DNA of 64,000 nucleotides, from positions 1 through 64,000 of the forward strand of contig NZ_LQPT01000040.1 of assembly GCF_002102355.1 (NCBI RefSeq). The letters run 5' to 3'. Shown piece by piece: positions 7,987-18,811 of this stretch (its first letter is position 1; each line of letters begins with the position of its first letter). Both the position numbers and the translations under genes were made by a program. The stretch comes from Mycobacterium sherrisii (GTDB taxonomy: Bacteria > Actinomycetota > Actinomycetes > Mycobacteriales > Mycobacteriaceae). Below the pieces are notes generated by a model. It ran no database searches. It had not been told where the DNA came from and saw nothing but the letters and a program-made list of their open reading frames with translations.

Positions 7987-8042
7987 CGAACGTGCTCTGG
8001 TGGCGAGAATTCTGCGAAAAGCCCGCCACCAGAGCACGTTCG
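7987..8042. repeat. 56-nt palindromic repeat, copy A
   Basis: A perfect 19-bp inverted repeat: CGAACGTGCTCTGGTGGCG at 7987-8005 and its complement at 8024-8042, separated by 18 nt containing AGAATTCT. It lies between the convergent argA and ftsK genes and ends 4 bp before the ftsK stop codon. A related element of the same 19-18-19 layout occurs at 54423-54478. It could act as a two-way terminator, but the repetition points to a REP-like dispersed element. Confidence 0.8.
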
Positions 8043-8045
8043 CCG

Positions 8046-10547
8046 TTAATCGGTTCCGTCATCCGCGTCGGCCGATCCAGTCCCAGAGCCGCGGATCAGC
8101 GCCAGCGTCCCCGCCAGCTCGTCGGGCTTGATCAGCACCTCGCGAGCCTTGGAGCCTTCGGATGGGCCGACGATGCCGCGCGTCTCCATCAGGTCCATCA
8201 GCCGGCCGGCCTTGGCGAAGCCGACGCGCAGCTTGCGCTGCAGCATCGAGGTCGAGCCGAATTGCGACGACACGACGAGCTCGACGGCCTGCAGGAAGAC
8301 TTCCATGTCGTCGCCGATGTCGGGGTCGACATCGGTGCGCTCGCCGGCGGGCTTGGCCGTGGTGACGCCCTCGGTGTACTCGGGTTCGGCCTGGTCCTTA
8401 CAGGCGGTGACGACGGCGTGGATCTCCTCGTCGGTGATGAACGCCCCCTGCAGCCGCAGCGGCTTGCTGGCGCCCATCGGCAGGAAAAGCCCGTCGCCCA
8501 TGCCGATCAGCTTCTCCGCGCCCGCCTGGTCGAGGATGACGCGGCTGTCGGTGAGCGACGACGTCGCAAACGCCAGCCGCGACGGCACGTTGGTCTTGAT
8601 CAGCCCGGTGACGACGTCGACGGACGGACGCTGGGTGGCCAGCACCAGGTGAATGCCTGCGGCGCGGGCCTTTTGGGTGATGCGCACGATGGCGTCCTCG
8701 ACGTCGCGCGGGGCGGTCATCATCAGGTCTGCCAGCTCGTCGACGATCGCGACGATGTAGGGGTACGGCCGGTATTCGCGCTGACTGCCCAGCGGTGTGG
8801 TGATCTCGCCGGAACGCACCTTCGCGTTGAAATCGTCGATGTGGCGCACCCGGGACGCCTGCATGTCCTGGTAGCGCTGCTCCATCTCCTCGACCAGCCA
8901 GGCCAGCGCGGCTGCCGCCTTCTTCGGCTGGGTGATGATCGGGGTGATCAGATGCGGAATGCCTTCGTACGGCGTCAGTTCCACCATCTTCGGGTCGATC
9001 AGGATCATCCTGACCTCGTCGGGCGTGGCCCGCGTCAACAGCGAGACCAGCATCGAGTTGACGAAGCTGGACTTACCGGAGCCGGTGGAGCCGGCGACCA
9101 ACAGGTGCGGCATCTTCGCGAGATTCGCGGAGATGAAATCGCCTTCGATGTCCTTGCCCAGCCCGATGACGAGCGGGTGGTGGTCGCGACGGGTCGACGG
9201 GGCGGTGAGCACGTCGGCCAGCCGCACCATTTCCCGGTCGGTGTTGGGCACCTCGATACCAACTGCCGACTTGCCCGGAATCGGGGCCAGCATCCGGACG
9301 CTCTCGGTGGCCACCGCGTACGCGATGTTCTTTTGCAGCGCAGTGATTTTCTCGACCTTGACACCGGGCCCCAATTCCACCTCGTAGCGGGTGACGGTCG
9401 GTCCGCGGGTGCAGCCGGTGACGGCGGCGTCAACCTTGAATTGGGTCAGCACCTCCCCGATGGCCTCGGCCATCTGCGTGTTGGCCGCGCTGCGCTTCTT
9501 GGGCGGGTCACCGGCGACGAGCAACTCGAGCGGCGGCAGGTGGTACGGCCCTTCGACGACCCGGTCCAGCACCTGGGTGTCCTGTTTCTTGGCGCCGCCC
9601 CGGCGCCTTTTGGCCGCCTCGTCTTTGAGGGCCGGAACGGTCGGCGTTTCGTCGGCGGGTGGTTCGTCGAGCGAGACGGGCGCCGGCGTCGACGGCCACG
9701 CCCGCGGCTGGTCGTCGGAGACGTCGTCGTCGTAGTAACCATCGGAAAAGTCTTCGCGCGGTTGGTCGTCGGCGTAGTCGTCGTCGTAGTAGTCGTCGTA
9801 GTCGTCGTCGACGAACCGGGTGTGGAACATGGCGCGCATGGCCTCGGGCAGCTCACGGATCGTGGTGCCGGTCAGCAGCAGCAACCCGAACAGCGCGCCG
9901 ATGAACAGCAGCGGCGCGGCGATCCAGGAGGTCAGCCCCTCCGACAGCGGACCACCGATGGCGAAGCCGATGAATCCTGCGGCGCGACGGCGCAATTCGG
10001 GGTCGCCCGGCGAGCCGGACCACAGATGCCGCAGGCCCAGCAGCGACAGGCTGACCATGCTGGCGCCCAGGATCAGCCGGGGCCGCGCCTCGGGGTTGGG
10101 CTCGGTGCGCATCAGCACCACCGCCACCGCACCGAGGATCGCCGGCAGGGCCAGCACACCGGCGCCGATGAAGGTGCGCAGCACCGCGTCGACCCAGGCT
10201 CCGATCGGCCGGGCGGCGTTGAACCATGAGCTGGCGGCGACCACGACGGCCAGGCCGAGCAGTACCAGCGCGATGCCGTCGCGGCGGTGCCCCGGTTCGA
10301 TGTCGCGGGCGCGCCCGATCGACCTGGCGGCCCCGCCGGTGCCCCGCGCCGCCATCAACCAGGTGGCCCGCAGGGCGCGGCCGCAGGTCACTCCGGTAGC
10401 AACCAGCAGCGAACGGTTTCGCCGCTTCGCGGGCCTGCTTGGCCTTTTGCGGGGAGCCCGGCGCGCACTTCGTGACCCGCTGGCCCGCGAAGGGCCCTTT
10501 GACCTGCTCGTTCGGGTTCCGGAGCGGGCGGCGGTCTTACTAGCCAT
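8046..10547 (-). CDS. ftsK: DNA translocase FtsK
   Basis: 833 residues. A basic N-terminus leads into about four membrane helices (roughly residues 90-230), then an acidic linker, then the RecA-like motor with Walker A AGSTGSGKSSFVNSML and the C-terminal winged-helix gamma domain that reads KOPS sites. It pumps chromosome termini across the division septum and activates XerCD at dif. The ATG at 10547 was preferred to the upstream GTG at 10592 because the basic MASKTAARSG start resembles other mycobacterial FtsK proteins; neither has a clear ribosome binding site. The linker is unusually rich in Asp and Tyr. Confidence 0.95.
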   Translation of the reverse strand: MASKTAARSGTRTSRSKGPSRASGSRSARRAPRKRPSRPAKRRNRSLLVATGVTCGRALRATWLMAARGTGGAARSIGRARDIEPGHRRDGIALVLLGLAVVVAASSWFNAARPIGAWVDAVLRTFIGAGVLALPAILGAVAVVLMRTEPNPEARPRLILGASMVSLSLLGLRHLWSGSPGDPELRRRAAGFIGFAIGGPLSEGLTSWIAAPLLFIGALFGLLLLTGTTIRELPEAMRAMFHTRFVDDDYDDYYDDDYADDQPREDFSDGYYDDDVSDDQPRAWPSTPAPVSLDEPPADETPTVPALKDEAAKRRRGGAKKQDTQVLDRVVEGPYHLPPLELLVAGDPPKKRSAANTQMAEAIGEVLTQFKVDAAVTGCTRGPTVTRYEVELGPGVKVEKITALQKNIAYAVATESVRMLAPIPGKSAVGIEVPNTDREMVRLADVLTAPSTRRDHHPLVIGLGKDIEGDFISANLAKMPHLLVAGSTGSGKSSFVNSMLVSLLTRATPDEVRMILIDPKMVELTPYEGIPHLITPIITQPKKAAAALAWLVEEMEQRYQDMQASRVRHIDDFNAKVRSGEITTPLGSQREYRPYPYIVAIVDELADLMMTAPRDVEDAIVRITQKARAAGIHLVLATQRPSVDVVTGLIKTNVPSRLAFATSSLTDSRVILDQAGAEKLIGMGDGLFLPMGASKPLRLQGAFITDEEIHAVVTACKDQAEPEYTEGVTTAKPAGERTDVDPDIGDDMEVFLQAVELVVSSQFGSTSMLQRKLRVGFAKAGRLMDLMETRGIVGPSEGSKAREVLIKPDELAGTLALIRGSGTGSADADDGTD
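9771..9815. repeat. GTC/GTA trinucleotide tract inside ftsK
   Basis: A run of imperfect GTC and GTA triplets encodes an Asp/Tyr stretch (VDDDYDDYYDDDYADD on the minus strand) in the FtsK linker, at about residues 246-261. More Asp/Tyr clusters follow in GYYDDDVSDD. Triplet runs of this kind can change length by slippage while keeping the frame. Confidence 0.7.
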
Positions 10548-10738
10548 GGGGTCCAGCCTAATCGCAATCGCCCCATATTCACCATCTGCCACACTGGTTA
10601 CAAAACGGTGTCGGTTCGGTCATCCGGGCACCCGCCCCCCGAGACCGGCCGCTGCGAGGGCCGCAACCAAGACACCAGCAGGGACGGCGGTGTGAGTAGG
10701 GTGACAGCCATCCCGCCCGCTACCCGCAAGGAGCCCCG

Positions 10739-11053
10739 ATGCCCGTCGTCGTCGTCGCCACCCTGACAGTGAAACCCGAGTCGGTCGACACCGTCCGCGA
10801 CATCCTCACGACCGCCGTCGAGGAAGTGCACGAGGAGCCCGGATGCCAGCTCTACTCGGTGCATCAGAGCGGCGAGACCTTCGTCTTCATCGAGCAGTGG
10901 GCCGACGAAGCCGCGCTCAAGGTGCACAGCACCGCACCCGCGATCGGCAAGCTGTTCGCGGCGGCCGGCGACCACCTTGCCGGACCGCCCGACATCAAGA
11001 CCCTGCAGCCCATCCCCGCCGGCGACCCCGACAAGGGGCAATTGCGCAAATGA
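10739..11053 (+). CDS. Antibiotic biosynthesis monooxygenase (ABM) domain protein
   Basis: 104 residues forming one ABM (dimeric alpha-beta barrel) domain: [20 protein letters not shown], then [11 protein letters not shown] and [14 protein letters not shown]. This fold includes cofactor-free quinol monooxygenases and haem-degrading proteins. The haem ligand pattern of MhuD is not evident, so a small oxygenase is likelier. The ATG follows AAGGAG. It lies 10 bp before the SDR gene, suggesting a shared transcript. Corresponds to Rv2749. Confidence 0.85.
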   Translation: MPVVVVATLTVKPESVDTVRDILTTAVEEVHEEPGCQLYSVHQSGETFVFIEQWADEAALKVHSTAPAIGKLFAAAGDHLAGPPDIKTLQPIPAGDPDKGQLRK

Positions 11054-11063
11054 CCCGCCAATC

Positions 11064-11885
11064 ATGAAGGCCGGGCCCCTGACCGGAAAGGTCGCGCTGA
11101 TCACCGGCGCGGCCCGTGGGCAGGGTCGCGCACACGCGCTTCGCCTGGCCGCCGACGGCGCCGCCATCATCGCGGTCGACCTGTGCGAGCAGATTGCCAG
11201 CGTCCCCTACCAACTGGCCACACCGCAGGACCTGGCGGCCACGGTCAAACTCGTCGAAGACGCCGGTGCCCGCATCGTGGCCCGACAGGGCGATGTGCGT
11301 GATCGCGCCTCGCTGGCGGCCGCCGTCCAGGCGGGTCTGGACGAGTTCGACCGCCTGGACATCGTGGTGGCCAACGCCGGGATCGCACCGATGCAGTCCG
11401 GTGACGACGGCTGGCGCGACGTCATCGACGTCAACCTCACCGGTGTCTACAACACCATCAAGGCCGCGATCCCGATCCTGGTCAAGCAGGGCACCGGCGG
11501 CTCGATCGTGCTGATCAGCTCGAGTGCGGGACTGGCGGGGGTGGGCAGCGCCGACGCCGGGTCCGTCGGCTACGCCGCCGCCAAGCACGGCGTCGTAGGG
11601 TTGATGCGTGTGTACGCGAACCTGCTTGCGGGGCAGATGATTCGGGTCAACTCGATTCACCCGTCCGGGGTGGACACCCCGATGATCAACAACGAGTTCA
11701 CCCGGGAGTGGCTGGCCAAGATGGCCGCCGCGACCGATGCACCCGGCGCAATGGGCAACGCCATGCCGGTGGAGGTACTCGACCCCGAAGACGTCGCCAA
11801 CGCGGTGGCGTGGCTGGTATCCGATCAAGCCCGCTACATCACCGGCGTCACGCTGCCGGTCGATGCGGGCTACTTGAACAGGTAG
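11064..11885 (+). CDS. SDR oxidoreductase, mycofactocin-associated type
   Basis: 273-residue short-chain dehydrogenase. The cofactor loop is [16 protein letters not shown] (about residues 12-27), an insertion-bearing form typical of mycofactocin-linked SDRs that keep their NAD bound. NNAG-like ANAG and the catalytic YAAAK follow. The substrate is probably an alcohol or ketone. Five bases separate it from the downstream methyltransferase gene, so both are probably cotranscribed with the ABM protein. Corresponds to Rv2750. Confidence 0.88.
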   Translation: MKAGPLTGKVALITGAARGQGRAHALRLAADGAAIIAVDLCEQIASVPYQLATPQDLAATVKLVEDAGARIVARQGDVRDRASLAAAVQAGLDEFDRLDIVVANAGIAPMQSGDDGWRDVIDVNLTGVYNTIKAAIPILVKQGTGGSIVLISSSAGLAGVGSADAGSVGYAAAKHGVVGLMRVYANLLAGQMIRVNSIHPSGVDTPMINNEFTREWLAKMAAATDAPGAMGNAMPVEVLDPEDVANAVAWLVSDQARYITGVTLPVDAGYLNR

Positions 11886-11890
11886 CGGCC

Positions 11891-12763
11891 ATGGCACGAA
11901 ACCCTGCGGCACAGACTGCTTTCGGCCCGATGGTGCTGGCCGCGGTCGAGCAAAACGAACCGCCGGCGCGCCGGCTGGTCGACGACGATCTCGCGGACCT
12001 GTTCCTGCCGGCTCCGCTGCGCTGGCTGGTCGGCGCGTCGCGGGTTACTGCGTTGCGCCGGTTGCTGATTCGCGGGTCGGAGTGGGCGGGGCCGGGTTTG
12101 TGGGCCACCCTGGCGTGCCGGAAGCGGTTCATCGCCGACAAGATCGCCGAGGCGAGCGACGACATCAACGCGGTGGTCATCCTGGGCGCCGGGTTGGACA
12201 CCCGCGCCTATCTGCTGAACCGGCAGATCCGCATCCCGGTCTTCGAAGTCGACCTGCCGGTGAACATCGCTCGCAAGGCCAAGACGGTGCGACGGGTGCT
12301 GGGTGGGCCGCCGCTGTCGGTTCGGTTGGTGGCGTTGGATTTCGAGCGCGACGATCTGCTCACCGCGCTGGCCGAGCACGGCTATCTGCCCGACTATCGA
12401 GCGTTCTTCATCTGCGAGGGGGTGACCCAGTACCTCACCGAGGACGGGGTGCGACGCACGCTCGACGGATTGCGCGCGGCGGCGCCGGGCAGCCGGCTGG
12501 TGTTCACCTACGTCCGCCGCGATTTCATCGACGGGACCAACCGCTACGGTACCCGCACGCTGTACCGCAATGTTCGTCAGCGCAAGCAACTGTGGCATTT
12601 CGGTCTGCAGCCGGGCGAGGTCGCCGACTTCATCGGCGAGTACGGCTGGCGGCTGATCGAACAGGCCGGCCCGGACGAACTGATGGCGCGCTACGTGCGG
12701 CCCACCGGCCGCAAACTCAAGGCGTCGCAGCTGGAATGGTCTGCTTATGCCCAGAAAATCTAG
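11891..12763 (+). CDS. SAM-dependent methyltransferase (leucine carboxyl methyltransferase family)
   Basis: 290 residues of the LCM/PPM1-like methyltransferase family that is expanded in mycobacteria. The SAM-binding signature VVILGAGLDTRAYLL lies at about residues 97-111, followed by a conserved acidic segment (VFEVDLP). Members methylate carboxyl or hydroxyl groups; the acceptor is unknown. The gene ends with a 4-bp convergent overlap with the RNase J gene. Corresponds to Rv2751. Confidence 0.88.
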   Translation: MARNPAAQTAFGPMVLAAVEQNEPPARRLVDDDLADLFLPAPLRWLVGASRVTALRRLLIRGSEWAGPGLWATLACRKRFIADKIAEASDDINAVVILGAGLDTRAYLLNRQIRIPVFEVDLPVNIARKAKTVRRVLGGPPLSVRLVALDFERDDLLTALAEHGYLPDYRAFFICEGVTQYLTEDGVRRTLDGLRAAAPGSRLVFTYVRRDFIDGTNRYGTRTLYRNVRQRKQLWHFGLQPGEVADFIGEYGWRLIEQAGPDELMARYVRPTGRKLKASQLEWSAYAQKI

Positions 12764-14436
12764 ATCTCGATGACGGTCGGCACGATCATGGGCTGCCGGC
12801 GATAGGTCTCGCCCACCCATTTGCCGACGGTGCGCCGCACCCCCTGCGCGATCCGGATCGGGTCGGTCACATTGGCGGCGAGCAGCGCTTCCAGCTCCTC
12901 CTCGACTTTGCGGACGACCGGTTCGAGCGCCTTGGGATCCTCGGAAAAACCCCGCGAGTGCAGGTGCGGCGTGGTCGCCGAGCGGCCGGTGCCGCGATGC
13001 AGCACCACGGTCACCGCGACAAAGCCCTCGGACAGAATCAGCCGCTCGCCCAGGGTGATGTCGCCGACGTCGCCGGTGACCAAACCGTCGACGAACATCT
13101 TGCCGACCGGTACCGCTCCGGCGATCGATGCCCGGCCGCCCACCAGGTCGACGCTGACGCCGTTCTCCGCCAACAGGATCGAGGATTCGGGCACTCCGGT
13201 GCTGGCGGCCAGCTTGGCGTTGGCACGCAGCATGCGCCAGGTGCCGTGCACCGGCATCACGTTGCGCGGCCGCACCCCGTTGTACAAGAACAGTAGTTCC
13301 CCGGCGTAGGCGTGTCCCGAAACATGCACGCGCGCTTGGGCATTGGTGACCACGCGGGCACCGATCTTGGACAACGCGTCGATGACGCCGTAGACCGCCT
13401 CCTCGTTGCCGGGGATCAGCGACGACGACAACACCACGAGATCACCGGCGGTCAGCGTGATGCTGCGGTGCTCGCCGCGGGACATCCGCGACAACGCCGA
13501 CATCGGCTCGCCCTGGGTGCCGGTGGTGATCAGCACCACGCGTTCGGGCGGCATCATCTCGGCCGCGCCGATGTCGATCAGATCGGAATCGGCGACACGC
13601 AAGAAGCCCAACTCCCGGGCGATGCCCATGTTGCGCACCATGGACCGGCCGACAAACGACACCCGCCGCCCCAAAGCCACCGCGGCATCAATGATTTGCT
13701 GCACCCGGTCGACGTTGGAGGCGAAGCACGCCACGATGACCCGGCCGTCGGCGCCCCGGATAAGCCGGTGCAGTGTGGGGCCCACCTCGCTTTCCGAGGG
13801 GCCTACCCCGGGGACTTCAGCGTTGGTCGAGTCGCACAGGAACAGATCCACGCCGGTGCCGCCGAGCCGCGACATGCCGGGCAGATCGGTGGGCCGGCCG
13901 TCCAGTGGTAGTTGGTCGAGCTTGATGTCGCCGGTGTGCAGCACCGTCCCGGCTCCGGTGGACACGGCGATGGCCAGCGCATCGGGGATGGAATGGTTCA
14001 CCGCGAAGTACTCGCACTCGAACACCCCGTGCCGGGTCTGTTGACCCTCCTTGACCTCGACGAACACCGGCTTGAGGCGGTGCTCGCGGCATTTGGCGGC
14101 GACCATCGCCAGGGTGAATTTGGAGCCGACGACCGGGATGTCGGGCCGCAGCTTGAGCAGGAATGGGATCGCCCCGATGTGGTCCTCGTGGGCGTGGGTC
14201 AACACCAGCGCGTCGATGTCGTCGAGCCGGTCTTCGATGTGCCGCAAATCGGGCAGGATCAAGTCGACGCCGGGTTCGTCGTGGGTGGGAAACATCACGC
14301 CGCAGTCGATGATCAACAGTCGGCCGAGATGTTCGAAAACGGTCATGTTACGGCCGATTTCGCTGATTCCGCCCAGCGCGGTCACCCGCAACCCACCGGC
14401 GGTCAACGGACCGGGCGGGCTGAGAGCTTCGTCCAC
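12760..14436 (-). CDS. rnj: Ribonuclease J
   Basis: 558-residue metallo-beta-lactamase/beta-CASP nuclease. The zinc motif HAHEDH lies at about residues 81-86, with further ligands in FAVNHS and LHTGD. The beta-CASP segment and the C-terminal dimerisation domain follow. RNase J has both 5'-3' exonuclease and endonuclease activity in mRNA decay and rRNA maturation. The GTG at 14436 (VDEALSPPGPL) reproduces the 558-residue M. tuberculosis protein Rv2752c; the frame is open to 14502. It lies 19 bp after dapA. Confidence 0.96.
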   Translation of the reverse strand: MDEALSPPGPLTAGGLRVTALGGISEIGRNMTVFEHLGRLLIIDCGVMFPTHDEPGVDLILPDLRHIEDRLDDIDALVLTHAHEDHIGAIPFLLKLRPDIPVVGSKFTLAMVAAKCREHRLKPVFVEVKEGQQTRHGVFECEYFAVNHSIPDALAIAVSTGAGTVLHTGDIKLDQLPLDGRPTDLPGMSRLGGTGVDLFLCDSTNAEVPGVGPSESEVGPTLHRLIRGADGRVIVACFASNVDRVQQIIDAAVALGRRVSFVGRSMVRNMGIARELGFLRVADSDLIDIGAAEMMPPERVVLITTGTQGEPMSALSRMSRGEHRSITLTAGDLVVLSSSLIPGNEEAVYGVIDALSKIGARVVTNAQARVHVSGHAYAGELLFLYNGVRPRNVMPVHGTWRMLRANAKLAASTGVPESSILLAENGVSVDLVGGRASIAGAVPVGKMFVDGLVTGDVGDITLGERLILSEGFVAVTVVLHRGTGRSATTPHLHSRGFSEDPKALEPVVRKVEEELEALLAANVTDPIRIAQGVRRTVGKWVGETYRRQPMIVPTVIEI

Positions 14437-14455
14437 TTCTAGGCCAGCCTTTGGG

Positions 14456-15595
<1,140 letters not shown>

Positions 15596-16357
15596 TCAGG
15601 CTTCGGTCGCTAGCGGACTGGTCGCGACCTCGGAGCCGTCGGCCAGCGTGGAAATCTCGAAATCGGCGAATACCGCCGGCGCCACCCGACTCAACTGACG
15701 CAGACATTCGACGGCCAGCCGACGGATCTCCACGTCGGCATGTTCGCTGGCGCGCATCGCGATGAAGTGCCGCCAGGCCCGGTAGTTCCCGGTCACGACG
15801 ATGCGGGTCTCGGTGGCATTCGGCAGCACGGCGCGGGCGGCCTGCCGCGCCTGCTTACGCCGCAGCACCGCATTGGGCTGGTCGGCGAACTTGGCTTCCA
15901 ACTTGGCCAGCAGCTCGATGTAGGTCGCCCGGCTGGCGTCGGCGGCGGCGGACAGGATCTGCCGCAGCTCGGGATCGTCCTCCATACCGGGCGGCACCAC
16001 GATCTGCGCCTCAACCTCGGGCACGTAGCGCTGGGAGAGCTGAGAGTAGGAGAAGTGCCGGTGCCGTATCAGCTCATGGGTCAACGACCGCGAGATGCCG
16101 GTGATGTAAAACGAGACGCTCGCGTGCTCTAGCACCGAGAAGTGGCCGACGTCGATGATGTGCTTGATGTAGCCGGCGTTGGTCGCGGTCTTGGGGTTGG
16201 GCTTCGACCAGCTCTGGTAGCAGGCCCGCCCGGCGAACTCGACGAGCGCCGACCCGCCCGGAACGTCGGGGCCGTCGGTGCTCCACGGCACGTCCGGCGG
16301 CGCCAGGAACTCGGTCCTGGCGATCAGTTGCACGCGCAGCGGCGCGGTTTCGGCCAC
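15596..16357 (-). CDS. thyX: Flavin-dependent thymidylate synthase
   Basis: 253 residues. The ThyX signature RHR-x7-S is present as [11 protein letters not shown] at about residue 95. The enzyme makes dTMP from dUMP using FAD and methylene-tetrahydrofolate, releasing tetrahydrofolate. The window also has thyA, so both routes coexist, as in other mycobacteria. The GTG at 16357 matches the N-terminus of Rv2754c and lies 10 bp after the hsdS stop. A hairpin follows the stop codon. Confidence 0.97.
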   Translation of the reverse strand: MAETAPLRVQLIARTEFLAPPDVPWSTDGPDVPGGSALVEFAGRACYQSWSKPNPKTATNAGYIKHIIDVGHFSVLEHASVSFYITGISRSLTHELIRHRHFSYSQLSQRYVPEVEAQIVVPPGMEDDPELRQILSAAADASRATYIELLAKLEAKFADQPNAVLRRKQARQAARAVLPNATETRIVVTGNYRAWRHFIAMRASEHADVEIRRLAVECLRQLSRVAPAVFADFEISTLADGSEVATSPLATEA

Positions 16358-16367
16358 GGCGCTTACC

Positions 16368-17441
16368 TTAGCCGGGCGATCGGCCCCGCCGGACTCGGAC
16401 ATCACCCGAGATCAGCGACGGCAGCACGGCGTCGCGCAGCGCCGACAGCCGCACGGATTCGTTGCGCCGCAGGTGGCACAACGCCCCCAGACCGGCGAGT
16501 GTCCGCGTCATGCGGCCGGTCAGCTGCCGAACGTCACGCACCGCGACGGTCATCAGGTCGTCGCGCCGGATCCGCTGGTGGCTGCCCGAGGTCCCGCCGA
16601 CCTGCTGCTGCAGGCCATCGACGACGTCGCGCTGCCGCAGCGCCGCCCACAACGCCGAGGTGCCCACAGCGATCGGCGTCAGTACGACGAATTCGGGGCT
16701 GGCCACAGCCATTTCGGTGGGCAACCGCGTCACGTTCCAGATCCGCGGGATTCGTGGATTCAGCTTGGCGAACAACACACACGGCCGGGACAGCACGAAC
16801 TTGCCGCTCCGCACGGCTGACCGCCGCACGAGTCGCGGCGTGGCGCCGTCGTCGAAAGCGGGCAGGCTGAAGTGGGCGACCACGTCGTCGAATTGTCCCG
16901 GATCTCGCAGCGCCGTGCGGTGTTCGGCCAGGCGCGACAACGGCACCCGATCGGTGACCGTCTCGACGAGCGCGACCATCAGCTGCTCGGCCGCCGCGAT
17001 CACCCGGCGGTTGGCGGCAATCTTGTCGTCGAAAGCGCCGAGCAGTTCGGCGATTCGTTGGCGCTGACCTTCCGGCACCGTCCGCACCGACACGTCACGC
17101 AGAATCGCCTGGTTCAGCAGCGGTTGCCCCGACCCGGCCCGGTACTCATTGAGGCGGCAGGTCTGCAGCGCGTAATACCAATATCGCGTCTCGGCGGGCT
17201 GCTTGGCGCGGCACGCCAGCGCGTTGTCGGTGACCCACACGTCGGTCTCGCAGTAGTGCAGGCTGCCGCAATGGGATCCGACGCGGCCGAGCACGATCAG
17301 CGGGCCGCGCGCGTTGGGCCGGGCCGTAAAGCCAATGGCGCCGTTGGCTCCGTACACCGGAAAAGGCCCGTCCGGCACCCGTACCGGTGCGCCGCTGCCG
17401 GCGTGGAAGTCGAGGTGTTCGCCAAGCGTCGCGGTCAGCAC
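16368..17441 (-). CDS. hsdS: Type I restriction-modification specificity subunit HsdS
   Basis: 357 residues with two target-recognition domains. TRD1 contains [13 protein letters not shown] and [20 protein letters not shown], followed by a helical spacer ([20 protein letters not shown]). TRD2 contains [14 protein letters not shown], then a second helical spacer. Each TRD reads half of a split target. The GTG overlaps the hsdM stop as GTGCTGA. In M. tuberculosis the gene in this place (Rv2755c, hsdS.1) is a short fragment; here both halves are present. No hsdR is in the window. Confidence 0.9.
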   Translation of the reverse strand: MLTATLGEHLDFHAGSGAPVRVPDGPFPVYGANGAIGFTARPNARGPLIVLGRVGSHCGSLHYCETDVWVTDNALACRAKQPAETRYWYYALQTCRLNEYRAGSGQPLLNQAILRDVSVRTVPEGQRQRIAELLGAFDDKIAANRRVIAAAEQLMVALVETVTDRVPLSRLAEHRTALRDPGQFDDVVAHFSLPAFDDGATPRLVRRSAVRSGKFVLSRPCVLFAKLNPRIPRIWNVTRLPTEMAVASPEFVVLTPIAVGTSALWAALRQRDVVDGLQQQVGGTSGSHQRIRRDDLMTVAVRDVRQLTGRMTRTLAGLGALCHLRRNESVRLSALRDAVLPSLISGDVRVRRGRSPG

Positions 17442-18811
17442 AGTCGCCGCACCTGTTCGCGCACCGCCGTCTCCAGTCGTGCGGACTCGTCGAGCGCGTG
17501 CAACAAATCCTTGGTGAGCCGGGTGATCTTCGCGGCGGCCGGCTGCGCGTCGCTCTCGGCCACCGCAGTGCCGACGTAACGTCCGGGCGTGAGCAGATAG
17601 TTTGCGGCCGCGATCTCGTCTGTGGCAACCGATCGGCAAAACCCCGGAACATTTTGGTAATCAATGCCTTTGGCCGAGGCAGCGCCGCTCCAGGCATGAT
17701 AGGTATCGGCGATGCGGGTCACCTCGGCGTCGGTCAGCACGCGTTCGGTGCGATCGACGAGGTGGCCGAAGCCGCGGGCGTCGACGAACAGTACCTGCCC
17801 GGCCCGTCGGCCCTTGTCCTTGGCGAAGAACCACAGGCACACCGGGATGCTGGTGCTGCGAAACAGCTGGGTGGGCAATGCGACCATGCAGGAAACCAGG
17901 TCCGCATCGACGATTCGGGATCGAATAGCGCCCTCCCCCAGCGTGTTCGACGATATCGATCTGTTGGCCATCACCACGCCGGCCTTGCCGCCCGGGGCCA
18001 GCTTCGCCAGGATGTGTTGAATCCAGCCGTAGTTGGCGTTGCCCGCCGGGGGAACACCGAAGCGCCATCGCCCGTCATTCTCGGCGCGGGCCCAATCCTT
18101 GATGTTGAAGGGCGGATTGGCCATCACGTAGTCCATCTGCAGTCCGGCGTGCGCGTCTTCGGCGAGCGTGTCGCCACGCGCCAGGCCGGTGTTGTCGATG
18201 CCGTGAATCGCGAGGTTGAGCTTCGCCATTCGCCAGGTCTGTTCGATGCTTTCCTGGCCGTAGATGCGGACACCGGTGCGATCACCGGCGTGCCGGGTGA
18301 TGAAAGTCCCTGTCTGAACGAACATTCCGCCCGATCCACAGCACGGGTCGTACACCCGTCCGCCGGTCGGCTCCAACACCTCCACCATCAGCCGCACCAC
18401 GCTGGGCGGGGTGAAGAACTCGCCGCCTCGTTTGCCCTCGGCGCGGGCGAAACGGCTCAGGAAGTATTCGTACACCTCGCCCAACGCATCCCGGGGATGC
18501 TGGCCGGTCGGCACGCCGTCGAGCAGTCGCACGAGCTCCCCGAGTCGGCGCTGATCGAGGTTTGCGTACAACCCGGGCGGCACGCCCAACGCGTGGTCGG
18601 CAACCGTCGCGTCGATGATCGCAGCATCCAGCATTCGGCCGATGCTGTCGTTATCGGCATTCGCGGCCAACATGTTCCAGGTCGACTCGCGGATGTGCTT
18701 GAGGAACACCAAACCCAATACCGCATCCTTGTACTGGCTGGCTGACAGCGACCCGCGCAATTTCTCGGCCGCCTTCCACAGCGTGGACTTGAGTTCTTTG
18801 GGCGGCGCCAT
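17435..18811 (-). CDS. hsdM: Type I DNA methyltransferase subunit HsdM, shortened N-terminal domain
   Basis: 458-residue N6-adenine methyltransferase. The SAM motif DPCCGSGGMF lies at about residues 155-164 and the catalytic NPPF at 232-235. The N-terminal helical domain is short: VLGLVFLKH (32-39) is followed at once by STWNMLAANADNDSIG, whereas HsdM proteins of about 540 residues, including Rv2756c, have roughly 75-80 extra residues there. The frame is intact. With hsdS it should form a modification-only complex, since no hsdR is nearby. Adjacent to the YcaQ-like glycosylase gene with a 1-bp overlap. Confidence 0.92.
   Translation of the reverse strand: MAPPKELKSTLWKAAEKLRGSLSASQYKDAVLGLVFLKHIRESTWNMLAANADNDSIGRMLDAAIIDATVADHALGVPPGLYANLDQRRLGELVRLLDGVPTGQHPRDALGEVYEYFLSRFARAEGKRGGEFFTPPSVVRLMVEVLEPTGGRVYDPCCGSGGMFVQTGTFITRHAGDRTGVRIYGQESIEQTWRMAKLNLAIHGIDNTGLARGDTLAEDAHAGLQMDYVMANPPFNIKDWARAENDGRWRFGVPPAGNANYGWIQHILAKLAPGGKAGVVMANRSISSNTLGEGAIRSRIVDADLVSCMVALPTQLFRSTSIPVCLWFFAKDKGRRAGQVLFVDARGFGHLVDRTERVLTDAEVTRIADTYHAWSGAASAKGIDYQNVPGFCRSVATDEIAAANYLLTPGRYVGTAVAESDAQPAAAKITRLTKDLLHALDESARLETAVREQVRRLC

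Noticed and set aside
7992-10229. 745-residue plus-strand frame opposite ftsK
   Set aside because: A shadow of ftsK in another frame; Val and Arg runs come from the triplet tract.
17435-18811. hsdM as a pseudogene
   Set aside because: Despite the missing N-terminal block the frame is open, catalytic motifs are intact and the overlap with hsdS is preserved.
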